Shown: positions 1-8,600, counted from the stretch's first letter. The stretch is DNA of 64,000 bases from JACKBK01 sp963707275 (GCA_963707275.1 CAVPPH010000015.1:124001-188000); one strand, 5' to 3'. The notes: generated from the sequence alone by a model not told the origin. Numbers and translations are program-made.

Positions 1-2
1 GC

Positions 3-74
3 GCGGCCTTTATCACGGGTGATGGACACCTGCAAGAGATGCTGCGAACCAAAGAAAAAGACCTGTTTCGCTAG
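3..74 (+). CDS. C-terminal end of a protein that starts outside the window
   Basis: The third frame is open from the window edge to a TAG at 72-74 and reads as a charged 23-residue tail ending KEKDLFR. It looks like the end of a real protein because it is rich in ordinary residues and runs into an AT-richer gap, but it is too short to assign. Its family cannot be named. A promoter for the next gene would lie in the gap 75-207, where no clear sigma-70 boxes stand out. Confidence 0.35.
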   Translation, partial: AAFITGDGHLQEMLRTKEKDLFR

Positions 75-220
75 CCCACCAGATGAGTTGCAAGAATATT
101 GTGCAACGATTGCCTACCCCTTAAAACTGGGTATAATCAGCCAGTATCACCTCAGTTCTGGAATTTCGCAGCGTCGCCTTCGGTGTCTGGCGAAGCGTCG
201 GTTGGTTGGAGGTAAAAGCA

Positions 221-2311
221 ATGTCTCCACGTCTCGCAGATCGGATTAGCGCCGCGCGCTGGCGCCGCTTCATCGGTCGCGTCGGTGAGCAGACACTTTT
301 CGAGTTTGCAATCACGGCTGATGAGCTTCCCTTCTACATCCTGCACATCTACGGCCCGGGGGGCGTCGGCAAAACCAGTCTGCTGCGCCAGTTTGCCCAG
401 ATCTGCCAGACGCACAGCGTGGCTGCCTACACGCTGGATGCCCGCAACATCGAGCCGTCACCCGACTCGTTTTTGATTGGTCTGACACTGGCGATGGCGG
501 CGGACCCCAACGAGTTGCCGGCCGATGTGCTGGCGCGCCGAGCTGGCCGCCAGGTCATCCTGGTGGACACCTTCGAGCTGCTGTCCCCGCTTGAAACCTG
601 GCTACGCGATGGATTCCTGCCCCAACTGCCGGAGACCGTGCTGGTTGTGTTTGCCGGCCGCAATTCGCTCAACCCGGCCTGGCGCGCCGATCCGGGCTGG
701 CAGCCCTTTCTGCGCACAGTGGCGTTGCGCAACCTGACCCCCGAGGAAGGGCGCAGCTATCTCCAGCAGCGCAACCTGCCCGCGGCCGAACTACAGGCCG
801 TGCTGGAGTTCACTCACAGCTACCCGCTGGCGTTGTCGCTGGTAGCCGACATGTACGATCAGCGACCCAACTTCCAGTTCATGCCGGCCGCGGCGCCTGA
901 TGTCATCAGGATGTTATTGGAGCAGTTTCTGCAGCGGGTGCCCGGCCCGGCCCATCGCGCTGCGTTGGAAGCCTGCGCACTGGTGCGGGTGACCACCGAA
1001 TCGCTGCTGGCCGAGATGCTCAACATGCCGCGCCCCGACGATCTGTTCGATTGGCTGCGCAGCTTGTCGTTCATCGAAACCCGGCCCGGCGGCCTCTTCC
1101 CCCACGACCTGGCGCGCGATATGCTGGTCGCCGACCTGCGCTGGCGCAATCCGGAGTGGTACAGCGAGTTGCACCGGCGGGCGCGCGTCCACTATACCCA
1201 GCATTTGGAAAGCGGGCACGGCCCTGAGCAGCAACTTGCCCTCTTTGACCTGGTATTCCTGCATCGCGACAGCGCTACCGTGCGCCCCTTTTTCGAATGG
1301 CAGACCAGCGGCCGGATGCTGCCCGACACGCTGCGCGACGCGGATGGCAGCGCTCTGCTGGAGATGGTCACGCGGCATGAAGGACCGGCCTCGGCGCAGT
1401 TGGCCGCTCACCTCCTGGAACAGCAACCTGAGAATGTGATCGTCTTTCGCGATGCCGAAGGACTGGCCATCGGTTTCGTGACCCTGGTCAACATGAACGA
1501 GCTGACGCCTGCCGATCTGGAAGTGGACTGGGCGCTGGCCAGCGCAGCGCGCTATCTGCGCCAGCACGCGGCGCCGCTTCGCGCCGGCGAGGTCGCCAGC
1601 TACTTTCGCTTCTGGATGGCCGGCGACACCTATCAGGGCGTCTCGCCGACGCAAAGCCTGATCTTCATCACCATGGTGCGGCATTATCTGACCACACCGG
1701 GACTGGCCTTCACCTTTATTCCCTGCGCCGATCCTGAGTTTTGGGCCGGGGTGTTCGGCTATGCTGATCTGGCGCGGCTGCCAACGGCTGACTTCGAGCT
1801 GGATGGCCGCCGTTTTGGCGTCTACGGCCACGACTGGCGCGTGACGCCGCCGGCCGCCTGGCTGGAATTGCTGGCCGAACGGGAAACAGCCCTGGCGCCG
1901 GAGACCGTCCAGCCGCCGCCTGCCAGCGAGCGTCTGGTCGTCCTGAGCGAGGAGGCCTTTGCCGAGGCGGTGATCGACGCGCTGCGCGATGTCTCCCGAC
2001 CCGGCGGGCTGCGCGGCAACCCGCTGCTGCGTTCGCGGCTGGTTGTCAGTCGCACCGGCGCCGAGTCCGGCGAGAGCGAGCGAGTCGCTGCGCTGGATGC
2101 CCTGCTGCGCGAGGCGGTCGACACCTTGCAGACGTCGCCGAAAGAAGTGAAATACTACCGCGCCGTCTACCACACCTACGTGCAGCCGGCCGCGACCCAG
2201 GAGATCGCTGCAGAGTTGCTGGACCTGCCCTTCAGCACCTATCGCCGCCATCTGAAGGCAGGCATCACCAGGGTGACAGAGCTGTTATGGCAGCGGGAAA
2301 TCGTCGGGTGA
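221..2311 (+). CDS. STAND-like ATPase, probable transcriptional regulator
   Basis: This soluble protein of about 696 residues has an N-terminal P-loop ATPase. The Walker A motif GPGGVGKTSLL lies near residues 45-55 and a Walker B-like strand ILVDTFELL follows about 70 residues later, as in STAND/NB-ARC NTPases that act as switch-type regulators. The middle is a helical sensor-like region. The last 60 residues (from QEIAAELLDLPFSTYRRHL) look like a helix-turn-helix. The ATG at 221 is chosen because GGAGG lies 8 bases upstream; a TTG at 206 in the same frame has no ribosome site. A strong hairpin terminator follows. It may regulate the SnoaL array downstream, which is inference from position only. 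Confidence 0.7.
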   Translation: MSPRLADRISAARWRRFIGRVGEQTLFEFAITADELPFYILHIYGPGGVGKTSLLRQFAQICQTHSVAAYTLDARNIEPSPDSFLIGLTLAMAADPNELPADVLARRAGRQVILVDTFELLSPLETWLRDGFLPQLPETVLVVFAGRNSLNPAWRADPGWQPFLRTVALRNLTPEEGRSYLQQRNLPAAELQAVLEFTHSYPLALSLVADMYDQRPNFQFMPAAAPDVIRMLLEQFLQRVPGPAHRAALEACALVRVTTESLLAEMLNMPRPDDLFDWLRSLSFIETRPGGLFPHDLARDMLVADLRWRNPEWYSELHRRARVHYTQHLESGHGPEQQLALFDLVFLHRDSATVRPFFEWQTSGRMLPDTLRDADGSALLEMVTRHEGPASAQLAAHLLEQQPENVIVFRDAEGLAIGFVTLVNMNELTPADLEVDWALASAARYLRQHAAPLRAGEVASYFRFWMAGDTYQGVSPTQSLIFITMVRHYLTTPGLAFTFIPCADPEFWAGVFGYADLARLPTADFELDGRRFGVYGHDWRVTPPAAWLELLAERETALAPETVQPPPASERLVVLSEEAFAEAVIDALRDVSRPGGLRGNPLLRSRLVVSRTGAESGESERVAALDALLREAVDTLQTSPKEVKYYRAVYHTYVQPAATQEIAAELLDLPFSTYRRHLKAGITRVTELLWQREIVG

Positions 2312-2374
2312 GCAAGAAACCGATCAACAACTGAACATTTTTTGGCCTGGAAATCGGCCAGGGAGCGGGCGTAC

Positions 2375-2409
2375 ACTGCGGTTGTCAAGACGACAACCGC
2401 AGTTTTTTT
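2375..2409 (+). terminator. Rho-independent terminator or attenuator
   Basis: A perfect 12-bp stem (2375-2386 with 2392-2403, loop AAGAC) is followed by a T run at 2404-2409. It ends the ATPase transcript. The ribosome site and GTG start of the next gene lie only 2-13 bases beyond the T run, so the same hairpin could act as an attenuator for the array. Confidence 0.85.
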
Positions 2410-2421
2410 CGGAGATATCCA

Positions 2422-2838
2422 GTGACCCAACAAATCCTGCAACTCATCGACCAACTGCTGGAGGCATGGAACAGCCACGACCCGGTGCGGGTCGCGAGCT
2501 GGTATACCGAGGACTGTCACGGCCTGGATGTAGCCATCGCCCGACCGCAGACCGGTCGTGAGGGCATCCAGCGCATGTTCGAAGAGTACTACCGCGCCTT
2601 TCCCGACCTGAAGGTGTCCCAAGAGGAAATCATCGTTGATGAGAACCGAGTGGCCCTTTTCTGGACAGCACAAGGAACACACCGGGGCGCCATTCTGAAC
2701 ATCCCGGCCACCGGTCATTGCTTTGCCGTGCGCGGAGTGAACCGGCTTTTGCTGCGAGATGGCAAGGTGTGCGAGACGCTGACCATCTGGGACGTAGCAG
2801 GCATGTTGCGAGCGCTGGGCCTGCTGCCCGACCTGTAA
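2422..2838 (+). CDS. SnoaL-like ester cyclase family protein, copy 1
   Basis: A 138-residue protein of the SnoaL/NTF2 alpha+beta cone fold. Members bind small hydrophobic ligands; some are polyketide cyclases, others are uncharacterised. The family pattern is visible: an N-terminal helix with a WNSHD turn, FPDLKV in the middle, and the signature GTHRGAILNIPATG near residues 86-99. The start is GTG at 2422 with GGAGA 6 bases upstream. It is the first of six related genes on this strand and differs from copies 2-4 in the IPATG region, so it is the most diverged of the canonical members. Substrate unknown. Confidence 0.75.
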   Translation: MTQQILQLIDQLLEAWNSHDPVRVASWYTEDCHGLDVAIARPQTGREGIQRMFEEYYRAFPDLKVSQEEIIVDENRVALFWTAQGTHRGAILNIPATGHCFAVRGVNRLLLRDGKVCETLTIWDVAGMLRALGLLPDL

Positions 2839-2871
2839 TGTACCCGCTTACGGAGATACGCGGTGCGGACA

Positions 2872-2891
2872 CGGTCGGGAGAACGGCCCGA
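2872..2891 (+). repeat. Dispersed GGTCGGGAGA-CGGCCC hairpin element
   Basis: A short inverted element (CGGTCGGGAGAACGGCCCGA) occurs in the gap after the first SnoaL gene. Close relatives lie at 20703-20724, 11969-11994 (opposite strand), 44958-44983 and 60763-60823, always between genes. Confidence 0.55.
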
Positions 2892-3030
2892 CCACTTGTA
2901 CTGAACATGAGCCGACAGCCAATCCAACTGAAACAAAAGTGAGCATGTTTTGAACTGGAGAACGAACAGTGACAGGGTGTAAAGTAGGATAACAGGCGAC
3001 GCGCACTGGTGCGTCGTGGCCGACCAGTGG

Positions 3031-3115
3031 GAAGTTCAACTCTTTCTGGAACGTTGAACTTCTGCGGACGGATAACCAGCCAGAAGTTCAACTTTGCCGA
3101 AAAAATTGAACTTCT
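3031..3115. repeat. Two palindromic GAAGTTCAAC hairpins
   Basis: The first hairpin pairs 3031-3040 (GAAGTTCAAC) with 3053-3062, and the second pairs 3082-3091 (AGAAGTTCAA) with 3106-3115. Both fill the gap before the membrane-protein gene. A long perfect palindrome of the same type lies at 45043-45080. They could act as terminators or be mobile palindromic repeats. Apart from these and the element at 2872-2891, I see nothing in the 2839-3145 gap. Confidence 0.7.
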
Positions 3116-3145
3116 ACAGACCGAACATGCGAGGTAAAACCATCT

Positions 3146-3799
3146 ATGTCTACCGTCAAGTCTTCTTCTTTCGACCGCTACGCCGGTCTGGCCGCGATTC
3201 TGGCGGCGCTGATCGGACTGCTCTACTCGGTGGCGTTCGTCGTCCTGCAAAACGCGCTGCTCTACTCGCTGGCGCTGATGCTGGGCGGGCTGCTGTCAGT
3301 CGTCGCGCTGGTGGCGCTGTTCGAGCGTCTGGGCGAGGTGAACGCGGACGCGGCGCTGCTCGGGCTGATCCTGGGTGCGGTCAGCGCGCTGGGCGCAACG
3401 ATCCACGGCGGCTACGATCTGGCCAACGCCATCAACCCGCCGGCCGACGTTCCGACCGCCCTGGCCGCGCTGCCCAGCCAAATCGATCCGCGCGGTCTGC
3501 TGACCTTCGGCGTGGCCGGCCTGTCTCTGTTTATCGCCGCTCTGCTGATGCGACACAGCGTCCGCTTTGGGCGCAGCTTCACGGCACTGACCTTCGTGCT
3601 GGCCGTCCTGCTGGTGGTCGTCTACCTGGGGCGGCTGGTCATCCTGACGCCGGCCAACCCGCTGGTGCTGATCCCGGCCGCGATCACCGGCTTCATCGTC
3701 AACCCGCTGTGGTACGCCTGGATGGGCGTGCAACTGCGGGGAACTGTGAGGAGTTCTGAGGAACTGTCGGGCGCGCAGGCAGTCAGTGTCGCCCAGTAG
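3146..3799 (+). CDS. Polytopic inner-membrane protein, DUF4386-like
   Basis: A 217-residue protein with about six predicted membrane helices, beginning with a short charged N-terminus and the helix around residues 12-34. Hydrophobic segments recur near residues 40-60, 70-88, 118-135, 148-170 and 175-200. The layout (six helices, a small loop after helix 3 with HGGYDLANAI) recalls the DUF4386 family of unknown function. The ATG at 3146 has GAGGT 10 bases upstream. It sits between SnoaL copies 1 and 2 and probably belongs to the same transcription unit. No transport or catalytic motif was recognised. Confidence 0.65.
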   Translation: MSTVKSSSFDRYAGLAAILAALIGLLYSVAFVVLQNALLYSLALMLGGLLSVVALVALFERLGEVNADAALLGLILGAVSALGATIHGGYDLANAINPPADVPTALAALPSQIDPRGLLTFGVAGLSLFIAALLMRHSVRFGRSFTALTFVLAVLLVVVYLGRLVILTPANPLVLIPAAITGFIVNPLWYAWMGVQLRGTVRSSEELSGAQAVSVAQ

Positions 3800-3870
3800 T
3801 AATTCGCAGTCAGCAACCACAACGATTGCATCGATCCGTCTTCGATTCACCCAATGAGGAGTAGCACAGC

Positions 3871-4287
3871 ATGTCAGATCAGAACAAGTCAGTCGTCACG
3901 CGTTGGGTCGAGCAGGGGTTCAATGGCCGGGACATGGCCGAGTTCGACATCTACTATAGCCCGGACCTCGTGGATCATGCCCTGCCGCCCGCACTACCGC
4001 CCGGCCGCGAGGGACGCAAGCTGTTTGCCGGCGCGTTCTTCAGCGCCTTTCCCGACGTGCATCTGCACGTCGAAGACATGATCGCCGAGGGCGACACAGT
4101 GGTCGCGCGCTGGTCGGCCCACGGCACGCATCTGGGCGAGTTGATGGGCATTCCGGCCACCGGCAAGCCCGTTAACATCACCGGAATCGCCATCGACCGC
4201 CTGGAAAGCGGCCAGTCCGTCGAGCATTGGGAGGTCTTTGACCAGATGGGCCTAATTCAACAGTTGGGAGTTGTCCCGGCGTCTTAA
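3871..4287 (+). CDS. SnoaL-like ester cyclase family protein, copy 2
   Basis: A 138-residue SnoaL/NTF2-fold protein. It has the array signature HGTHLGELMGIPATGKPV near residues 87-104, followed by a strand-turn-helix with VEHWEVFDQMGLIQQLG, which is typical of the ester-cyclase branch (PF07366 type). AGGAG lies 10-14 bases before the ATG. It is the closest in sequence to copies 3 and 4, with gaps of only 54-81 bases between them, so copies 2-5 are most likely an operon produced by tandem duplication. No ligand can be inferred. Confidence 0.75.
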   Translation: MSDQNKSVVTRWVEQGFNGRDMAEFDIYYSPDLVDHALPPALPPGREGRKLFAGAFFSAFPDVHLHVEDMIAEGDTVVARWSAHGTHLGELMGIPATGKPVNITGIAIDRLESGQSVEHWEVFDQMGLIQQLGVVPAS

Positions 4288-4341
4288 AAACGCGTCTGAC
4301 AGCAAGACTACAACACGACTCTCGAAGAAGGAGATAGAACT

Positions 4342-4752
4342 ATGTCAACCGAACACAATAAATCGACGGCTCGCGCTTTCTTCATGGCGCAAGACCAGAA
4401 CAAGGGACCGCTGGATCCCGACATCGTATCGTCCGATTATATGGCCCAAATCGGCAGCTATCCCTCCATGGACCTTGCCGGCCACTCCAGCTTCGGCGCA
4501 GCTTTCTACCAGGGATTCCCGGACATCTACCACACCATTGACGACGTAATCGGAGAAGTCGACAGGGCAGCGGTGCGATTCACTCTGCGCGGCACTCACA
4601 CTGGCGATTTCATGGGTATCCCGGCCACCGGCAAGGGAATCGAGGTCGCCGCCATTGCTGTCCTGCGTTTCGAGAACGGCAAGGTACGCGAGTTGCGCGC
4701 CGAATTCGACCAGGTTGGCATGATGCAAAGGTTGGGCGTGTTTCCTTCGTAG
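4342..4752 (+). CDS. SnoaL-like ester cyclase family protein, copy 3
   Basis: A 136-residue protein with the same fold and signature (RGTHTGDFMGIPATGKGI) and the FDQVGMMQRLGVFP tail shared with copy 2. AAGGAGAT stands 8 bases before the ATG. It keeps the FPDIYHTIDDVI segment, equivalent to FPDVHLHVEDMI in copy 2. The N-terminal third is quite different from its neighbours (SYPSMDLAGHSSF instead of the usual PPALPPGREG stretch). This may mean a changed ligand pocket. Confidence 0.75.
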   Translation: MSTEHNKSTARAFFMAQDQNKGPLDPDIVSSDYMAQIGSYPSMDLAGHSSFGAAFYQGFPDIYHTIDDVIGEVDRAAVRFTLRGTHTGDFMGIPATGKGIEVAAIAVLRFENGKVRELRAEFDQVGMMQRLGVFPS

Positions 4753-4783
4753 CCTGGCCTAGCGCAGAACCGCAATTCTCTCA

Positions 4784-4814
4784 GCGCGCTTGCCGCAGTT
4801 TGCGGCAAGCGCGC
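4784..4814. terminator. Perfect hairpin between SnoaL copies 3 and 4
   Basis: A 14-bp perfect stem (4784-4797 with 4801-4814, loop GTT) has no T tract after it. It may be a transcript-stabilising or processing hairpin inside the array rather than a full terminator. Confidence 0.6.
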
Positions 4815-4833
4815 CCACGGAAAGGAATTCCGC

Positions 4834-5247
4834 ATGACACTGTCACAGAACAAATCTGCTCTCGCGACCGCACTGTCGCACTGGAACCCCGGAGAGCTGG
4901 AAACCTACCTGACGCTGTACGATGACAACGTGGCCCTGCACTTCCTTCCGCCGGGCATGCCACAGGGAATTGCCGGGGCAAGGCTGTTCTACGGCGCATT
5001 CTTTGCCGGTTTTCCCGACGCCAGCATCCAGCCTGACTTGCTTGTCGAAGAAGGAGACAAGGTAGCCTGCCTCTTTACGATGAGCGGAACCCATACAGGC
5101 GAGTTCAACGGCATACCCGCAACCGGAAAGCCCGTGCGCATGATTGGCATCTCCGTACTGCGTTTCGCCGGCGGCAAGTGCGTCGAACGCTGGAGCGAGA
5201 CGGATTTTCTGGGCCTCTTGCAACAGATCGGCGCCGTGCCGGGATGA
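4834..5247 (+). CDS. SnoaL-like ester cyclase family protein, copy 4
   Basis: A 137-residue SnoaL/NTF2-fold protein with SGTHTGEFNGIPATGKPV and the tail RWSETDFLGLLQQIGAVPG. The PPGMPQGIAGARLFY segment matches PPALPPGREGRKLFA of copy 2, so it is a clear paralogue. AAGGAA precedes the ATG, and a strong hairpin lies just upstream of that ribosome site. Probable small-molecule-binding or cyclase function; substrate unknown. Confidence 0.75.
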   Translation: MTLSQNKSALATALSHWNPGELETYLTLYDDNVALHFLPPGMPQGIAGARLFYGAFFAGFPDASIQPDLLVEEGDKVACLFTMSGTHTGEFNGIPATGKPVRMIGISVLRFAGGKCVERWSETDFLGLLQQIGAVPG

Positions 5248-5314
5248 ACCGAGCGCCGCCTGTCATACAACCAACAACAACCCGCCTGATTCTATTCTGC
5301 TAAAGGAGCCACTC

Positions 5315-5737
5315 ATGGAAAACAACAACGTCGCAGCCCTGCGCGCTGCGCATGACGCCTTCAGCGCTCACGACAATGGCACGGCCGCTCAGCTTACGGC
5401 TCCGACCGTGCGTTTCACCGACCACGGTCGCGGCGTAGCCGTCACATCGCGGGAGGAGTTTCGCGGCTGGCTTGGCAACCTCCTTGCCATGTCGTCCGAC
5501 ATCCAGATCGTCGATGCCCAGTATATCCCGGCTGGCGAGTGGGTGACCGCCCGCTTCCGGGCGATCGGCGTCCAGGACGGGCCCATGCCGCCGTTCCCGG
5601 TCAGCAACAAGCCCTTCACACTGGACGTGTGCGAGGTTTGGCACTTCGGCCCTGATGGCCTGGCCGACGAAGGGCACAACTATTCGGACGGATTTGGCAT
5701 GCTCATCCAGCTTGGCCACCTGCCTGCGCCGGCATAG
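5315..5737 (+). CDS. SnoaL-like/NTF2-fold protein, copy 5 (diverged)
   Basis: A 140-residue NTF2-fold protein. The start is ATG 5315, chosen because AAAGGAG lies 7 bases upstream; the frame is open further upstream but overlaps copy 4. It lacks the GTHxGxxxGIPATG signature and has instead RFRAIGVQDGPMPPFPVSNK at the same place, with a CEVWHFGPDG strand. It therefore belongs to a more distant SnoaL subgroup, though position and length keep it in the array. Confidence 0.7.
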   Translation: MENNNVAALRAAHDAFSAHDNGTAAQLTAPTVRFTDHGRGVAVTSREEFRGWLGNLLAMSSDIQIVDAQYIPAGEWVTARFRAIGVQDGPMPPFPVSNKPFTLDVCEVWHFGPDGLADEGHNYSDGFGMLIQLGHLPAPA

Positions 5738-5783
5738 CCTCTCCAAAGCGGTCAGAACGCGCACATCCGGATAGACGATGGGA

Positions 5784-5813
5784 CAATCTACGGGGCGGTT
5801 GCCCGGTAGATTG
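5784..5813. terminator. Hairpin after SnoaL copy 5
   Basis: Arms 5784-5796 and 5801-5813 pair along 12 of 13 positions around a GGTT loop. No long T tract follows, so termination is only likely. The rest of the gap to 5946 shows nothing clear. Confidence 0.5.
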
Positions 5814-5946
5814 CTCCAAAACTGCGCATGATTCGTTCAACATAATAAAGCGTTGACCCTTGGCTGCGAACGACGCGCCCAGTCGAGGGAGCCCACGCCC
5901 CGTTTCAGGTGCATGACAGTCACGACAACAGGTTCGAGGTAGACAG

Positions 5947-6828
5947 ATGGCAGATACTCCATTACGATCGGTCTCCTCCGACGCCGACCTTGCCAAAGCA
6001 ATGACGGACAACCTGCGGGCGCTCTTTCGAGCGATGGTCGCCAGCCTGCCCGACAGCGAGATCGAGGAAAGCCAACGCGGCAGCCGCCACCTGACATTTC
6101 CTAGCAATCCGATGTTCAAGGGCGTCTGGAACACGCGGTTGGCCGCGCACGAGGTTGATGCGGCCATCGACGAAAGCATCGCCTGGTTTGCCGCGCGTGG
6201 CGCCCCGTTCTTCTTCTGGTGGACAGGTCCGGGCACGACGCCGGCCGATCTGGGAGAACGGCTGGCCGGGCGTGGCCTCCTCTCGATGGAACAGACCTCT
6301 GTTGCCCTGGCGCAGGGCATGGCGCAGACAGAAGACGGCGCCCCGGTCATGGCAGCCGATCTGCGGCAGGTGAGCGATGCCCCGCTCCAGCGCACGCCGC
6401 CAGGATTCGTCATTCAGGAGGTCGCCGACCTGCCCAGCCTGCAAGCATGGAAGGACGTTGTCGTGACAACCTACCAGTTCCCTGAGTGGGCAGGCCAGGC
6501 CTGGGTCAACGCAACCACAACCATCGGCTTTGGCCGGACGTCCTGGAAACTGTTCCTGGGCAGGCTGGACGGCGAGCCAGTGGCAACCAGCATGCTCTTC
6601 ACAGGCGGCGGGATAGCCAGCATCCTGGCAGTTTCGACGCTGCCCAAGGCACAGCGCAGGGGCATCGGCGGGGCCATCAGCCTAGAGCCGCTGCTGGATG
6701 CCAGGGCGGCCGGATATCGCTATGCAACACTTTGGTCGACAGAGGAAGGGCTGCCGGTGTACCGGCGCATCGGTTTCCACGACACGGGCGCGCGCATCAA
6801 CCGCTACTTGTGGCGGAACCAAACTTGA
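5947..6828 (+). CDS. GNAT-family N-acetyltransferase
   Basis: A 293-residue soluble protein whose C-terminal half carries the GNAT fold. The acetyl-CoA pyrophosphate-binding loop reads RRGIGGAISLEPL near residues 237-249, preceded by the beta4 strand ASILAVSTLP and followed by the conserved GYRYATLWSTEEGLPVYRRIGF, where motif B is expected. The N-terminal half (about 130 residues) is an extra domain of unclear role, so the protein may be a two-domain GNAT with one degenerate copy. It starts with ATG soon after GAGGT at 5936. The acceptor cannot be predicted. Confidence 0.75.
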   Translation: MADTPLRSVSSDADLAKAMTDNLRALFRAMVASLPDSEIEESQRGSRHLTFPSNPMFKGVWNTRLAAHEVDAAIDESIAWFAARGAPFFFWWTGPGTTPADLGERLAGRGLLSMEQTSVALAQGMAQTEDGAPVMAADLRQVSDAPLQRTPPGFVIQEVADLPSLQAWKDVVVTTYQFPEWAGQAWVNATTTIGFGRTSWKLFLGRLDGEPVATSMLFTGGGIASILAVSTLPKAQRRGIGGAISLEPLLDARAAGYRYATLWSTEEGLPVYRRIGFHDTGARINRYLWRNQT

Positions 6829-6849
6829 CACATCGACCGGAGATCACCC

Positions 6850-7236
6850 ATGAACGAACAAGACAGGCGCAACATTGCTACCGTGCGCCAGATGTACGCA
6901 GGGGACGTGACCGAGCGGGCCAGCATCACCCGCGACATCGTCTGGCATGTGCCGGGCCACAACGCGGTGTCCGGCGACTACCGCGGCTACCACGAGTACA
7001 CCCGGCTCATGCCGGCCCGCATGGCGCCGTTGACACGCTGGGATTTCACCCTGGGCGATGCGATGGTCAACGGCAACCTCGTGATGACCACCTTCCGGCT
7101 GGTGGGCGAGCGCAACGGCAAGTTCGTCGATCTGCGCGGCGGCCACCTGATGCGCGTCGACGGCCAGGGACGAGTAGTCGAAGGCTGGGGTTTCACCAAT
7201 GATCAGGACGCGCTAGATGACTTCTTCACGGACTGA
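6850..7236 (+). CDS. SnoaL-like/NTF2-fold protein, copy 6
   Basis: A 128-residue NTF2-fold protein of the ketosteroid-isomerase-like type. Visible features are an N-terminal helix (RRNIATVRQMYAGD), the DIVWHVPGHN strand, and RLVGERNGKFVDLRGGHLMRV, where the central sheet should be. GGAGAT is 8 bases upstream of the ATG. The stop at 7236 is one base before the start of the flavoprotein gene, so the two are probably co-translated. A small cyclase/isomerase next to an FAD monooxygenase-like enzyme suggests a shared pathway (inference). Confidence 0.7.
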   Translation: MNEQDRRNIATVRQMYAGDVTERASITRDIVWHVPGHNAVSGDYRGYHEYTRLMPARMAPLTRWDFTLGDAMVNGNLVMTTFRLVGERNGKFVDLRGGHLMRVDGQGRVVEGWGFTNDQDALDDFFTD

Positions 7237-7237
7237 C

Positions 7238-8467
7238 ATGACGCTGGAACCCATCGAAACCATCATCATCGGCGGCGGGCAGGCAGGGCTGATCACCAGC
7301 TACTGGCTGAAGCAGCACGGCCGCGAGCACCTGGTGCTGGAAAAGGCCGACCGGCCGGCCAGCGCGTGGAGCCAGCGCTGGGACTCGTTCACGCTGGTGA
7401 CGCCGAACTGGGCGTTTCTCCCCTCCGGCGCCGAGTACGCCGGCGACAGCCCGGACGGCTTCATGCCGCGCGACGAGATCGTGGCAACCTTCGACCGCTA
7501 CACGGCGACACACGGCCTGCCGGTGCGCTACGGCGTGACCGCGACAGCGGTGCGCCCGCTGGATGATCGGCCTGGCTACCGCGTCGAGACGCAGGAAGGC
7601 GAGATGGAGGCGTTGAACGTCGTCGTGGCCACCGGCCTGTTCCAGCGCCCGAAGATACCGGCGTTCGCTGCCAGTCTGCCGGCCGGCGTACTGCAACTGC
7701 ACTCAGAGCAATACCGCAACCCCCTCGCGTTGCCGGCCGGTGCCGTGCTGGTGGTCGGCAGCGGCCAGTCCGGCTGCCAGATCGCCGAGGAACTGTACCA
7801 GAGCGGGCGCCGCGTCTACATGTCCATCGGCAGCACCGGCCGCGGCCCGCGCACCTACCGCGGCAAGGACATCTTCCACTGGCTGAAGATCATCGGCTAC
7901 CTGGACCGCACGCCAGACAAGCTGCCGTCGCCCAGAGCGCGCTTCTCCGGCAATCCGCACGTCTCCGGCGCGAGGGGCGGGCACGACCTCAACCTGCACC
8001 AGTTTGCGCGCGACGGGGTGACGCTGCTGGGCCACGTGCAGGGCAGCCTCGACGGCACACTCAGCTTTGCGCGCGACCACAAGGAAAGCCTGACGAAGTC
8101 GGACGCCTTCGCCGCCATGCTGCTGGACGCTATCGACGGATACGTCGCGAAGACCGGCCTGGACGTGCCGGGCGAACGCCCGCCGGTGTTGCGAGATGGA
8201 TACGATGCCGATGCAATCACGGGGTTGGACCTGGCGCGCGCCGGCGTGACGACGCTGATCTGGGCGGCCGGTTACGATTTCGACTTCGATCTGGTGAAGC
8301 TGCCGGTGACCGACGAGTACGGCTTCCCGCTCCAGCAGCGCGGCGTGACTGCTTATCCAGGGCTGTATTTCGTCGGCCTGCCGTGGCTGCACACGCAGCA
8401 GTCGGGGCTGTTGATGGGCGTCAGCGACGACGCGGCGCTCATTGCATCGCAGATCGTCAACGGTTAG
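7238..8467 (+). CDS. FAD/NAD(P)-dependent monooxygenase-like oxidoreductase (FMO/CzcO type)
   Basis: A flavoprotein of about 409 residues. Two dinucleotide-binding motifs are visible: GGGQAG near residues 12-17 for FAD, and VVGSGQSG near residues 170-178 for NAD(P)H. The stretch between carries TPNWAFLP. The C-terminal part has a GLPW-containing strand (YPGLYFVGLPWLHTQQSG) that closes the FAD site. This is the pattern of flavin-containing monooxygenases and of CzcO-like proteins; the strict FMO fingerprint was not verified. ATG 7238 is preferred because it follows the stop of the previous gene by one base; an ATG at 7217 would overlap. Substrate unknown. Confidence 0.75.
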   Translation: MTLEPIETIIIGGGQAGLITSYWLKQHGREHLVLEKADRPASAWSQRWDSFTLVTPNWAFLPSGAEYAGDSPDGFMPRDEIVATFDRYTATHGLPVRYGVTATAVRPLDDRPGYRVETQEGEMEALNVVVATGLFQRPKIPAFAASLPAGVLQLHSEQYRNPLALPAGAVLVVGSGQSGCQIAEELYQSGRRVYMSIGSTGRGPRTYRGKDIFHWLKIIGYLDRTPDKLPSPRARFSGNPHVSGARGGHDLNLHQFARDGVTLLGHVQGSLDGTLSFARDHKESLTKSDAFAAMLLDAIDGYVAKTGLDVPGERPPVLRDGYDADAITGLDLARAGVTTLIWAAGYDFDFDLVKLPVTDEYGFPLQQRGVTAYPGLYFVGLPWLHTQQSGLLMGVSDDAALIASQIVNG

Positions 8468-8600
8468 GTCAACAATGAGTCAGGACTGATAACTGGGTGG
8501 CTGGCCAGAGCCACAGTAACTCCTGGCCAACGCAGGGCGTGGAAATCGGTCACTGACCGGCACTGACGCTCAGTTCAGCAGTCAGCAGGTGGGATGGGTG

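Noticed and set aside
914..2251. Long minus-strand open frame (445 codons) opposite the ATPase gene
   Set aside because: It is the complement of a clearly coding P-loop gene, has no domain, and long antisense frames are expected at this GC content.
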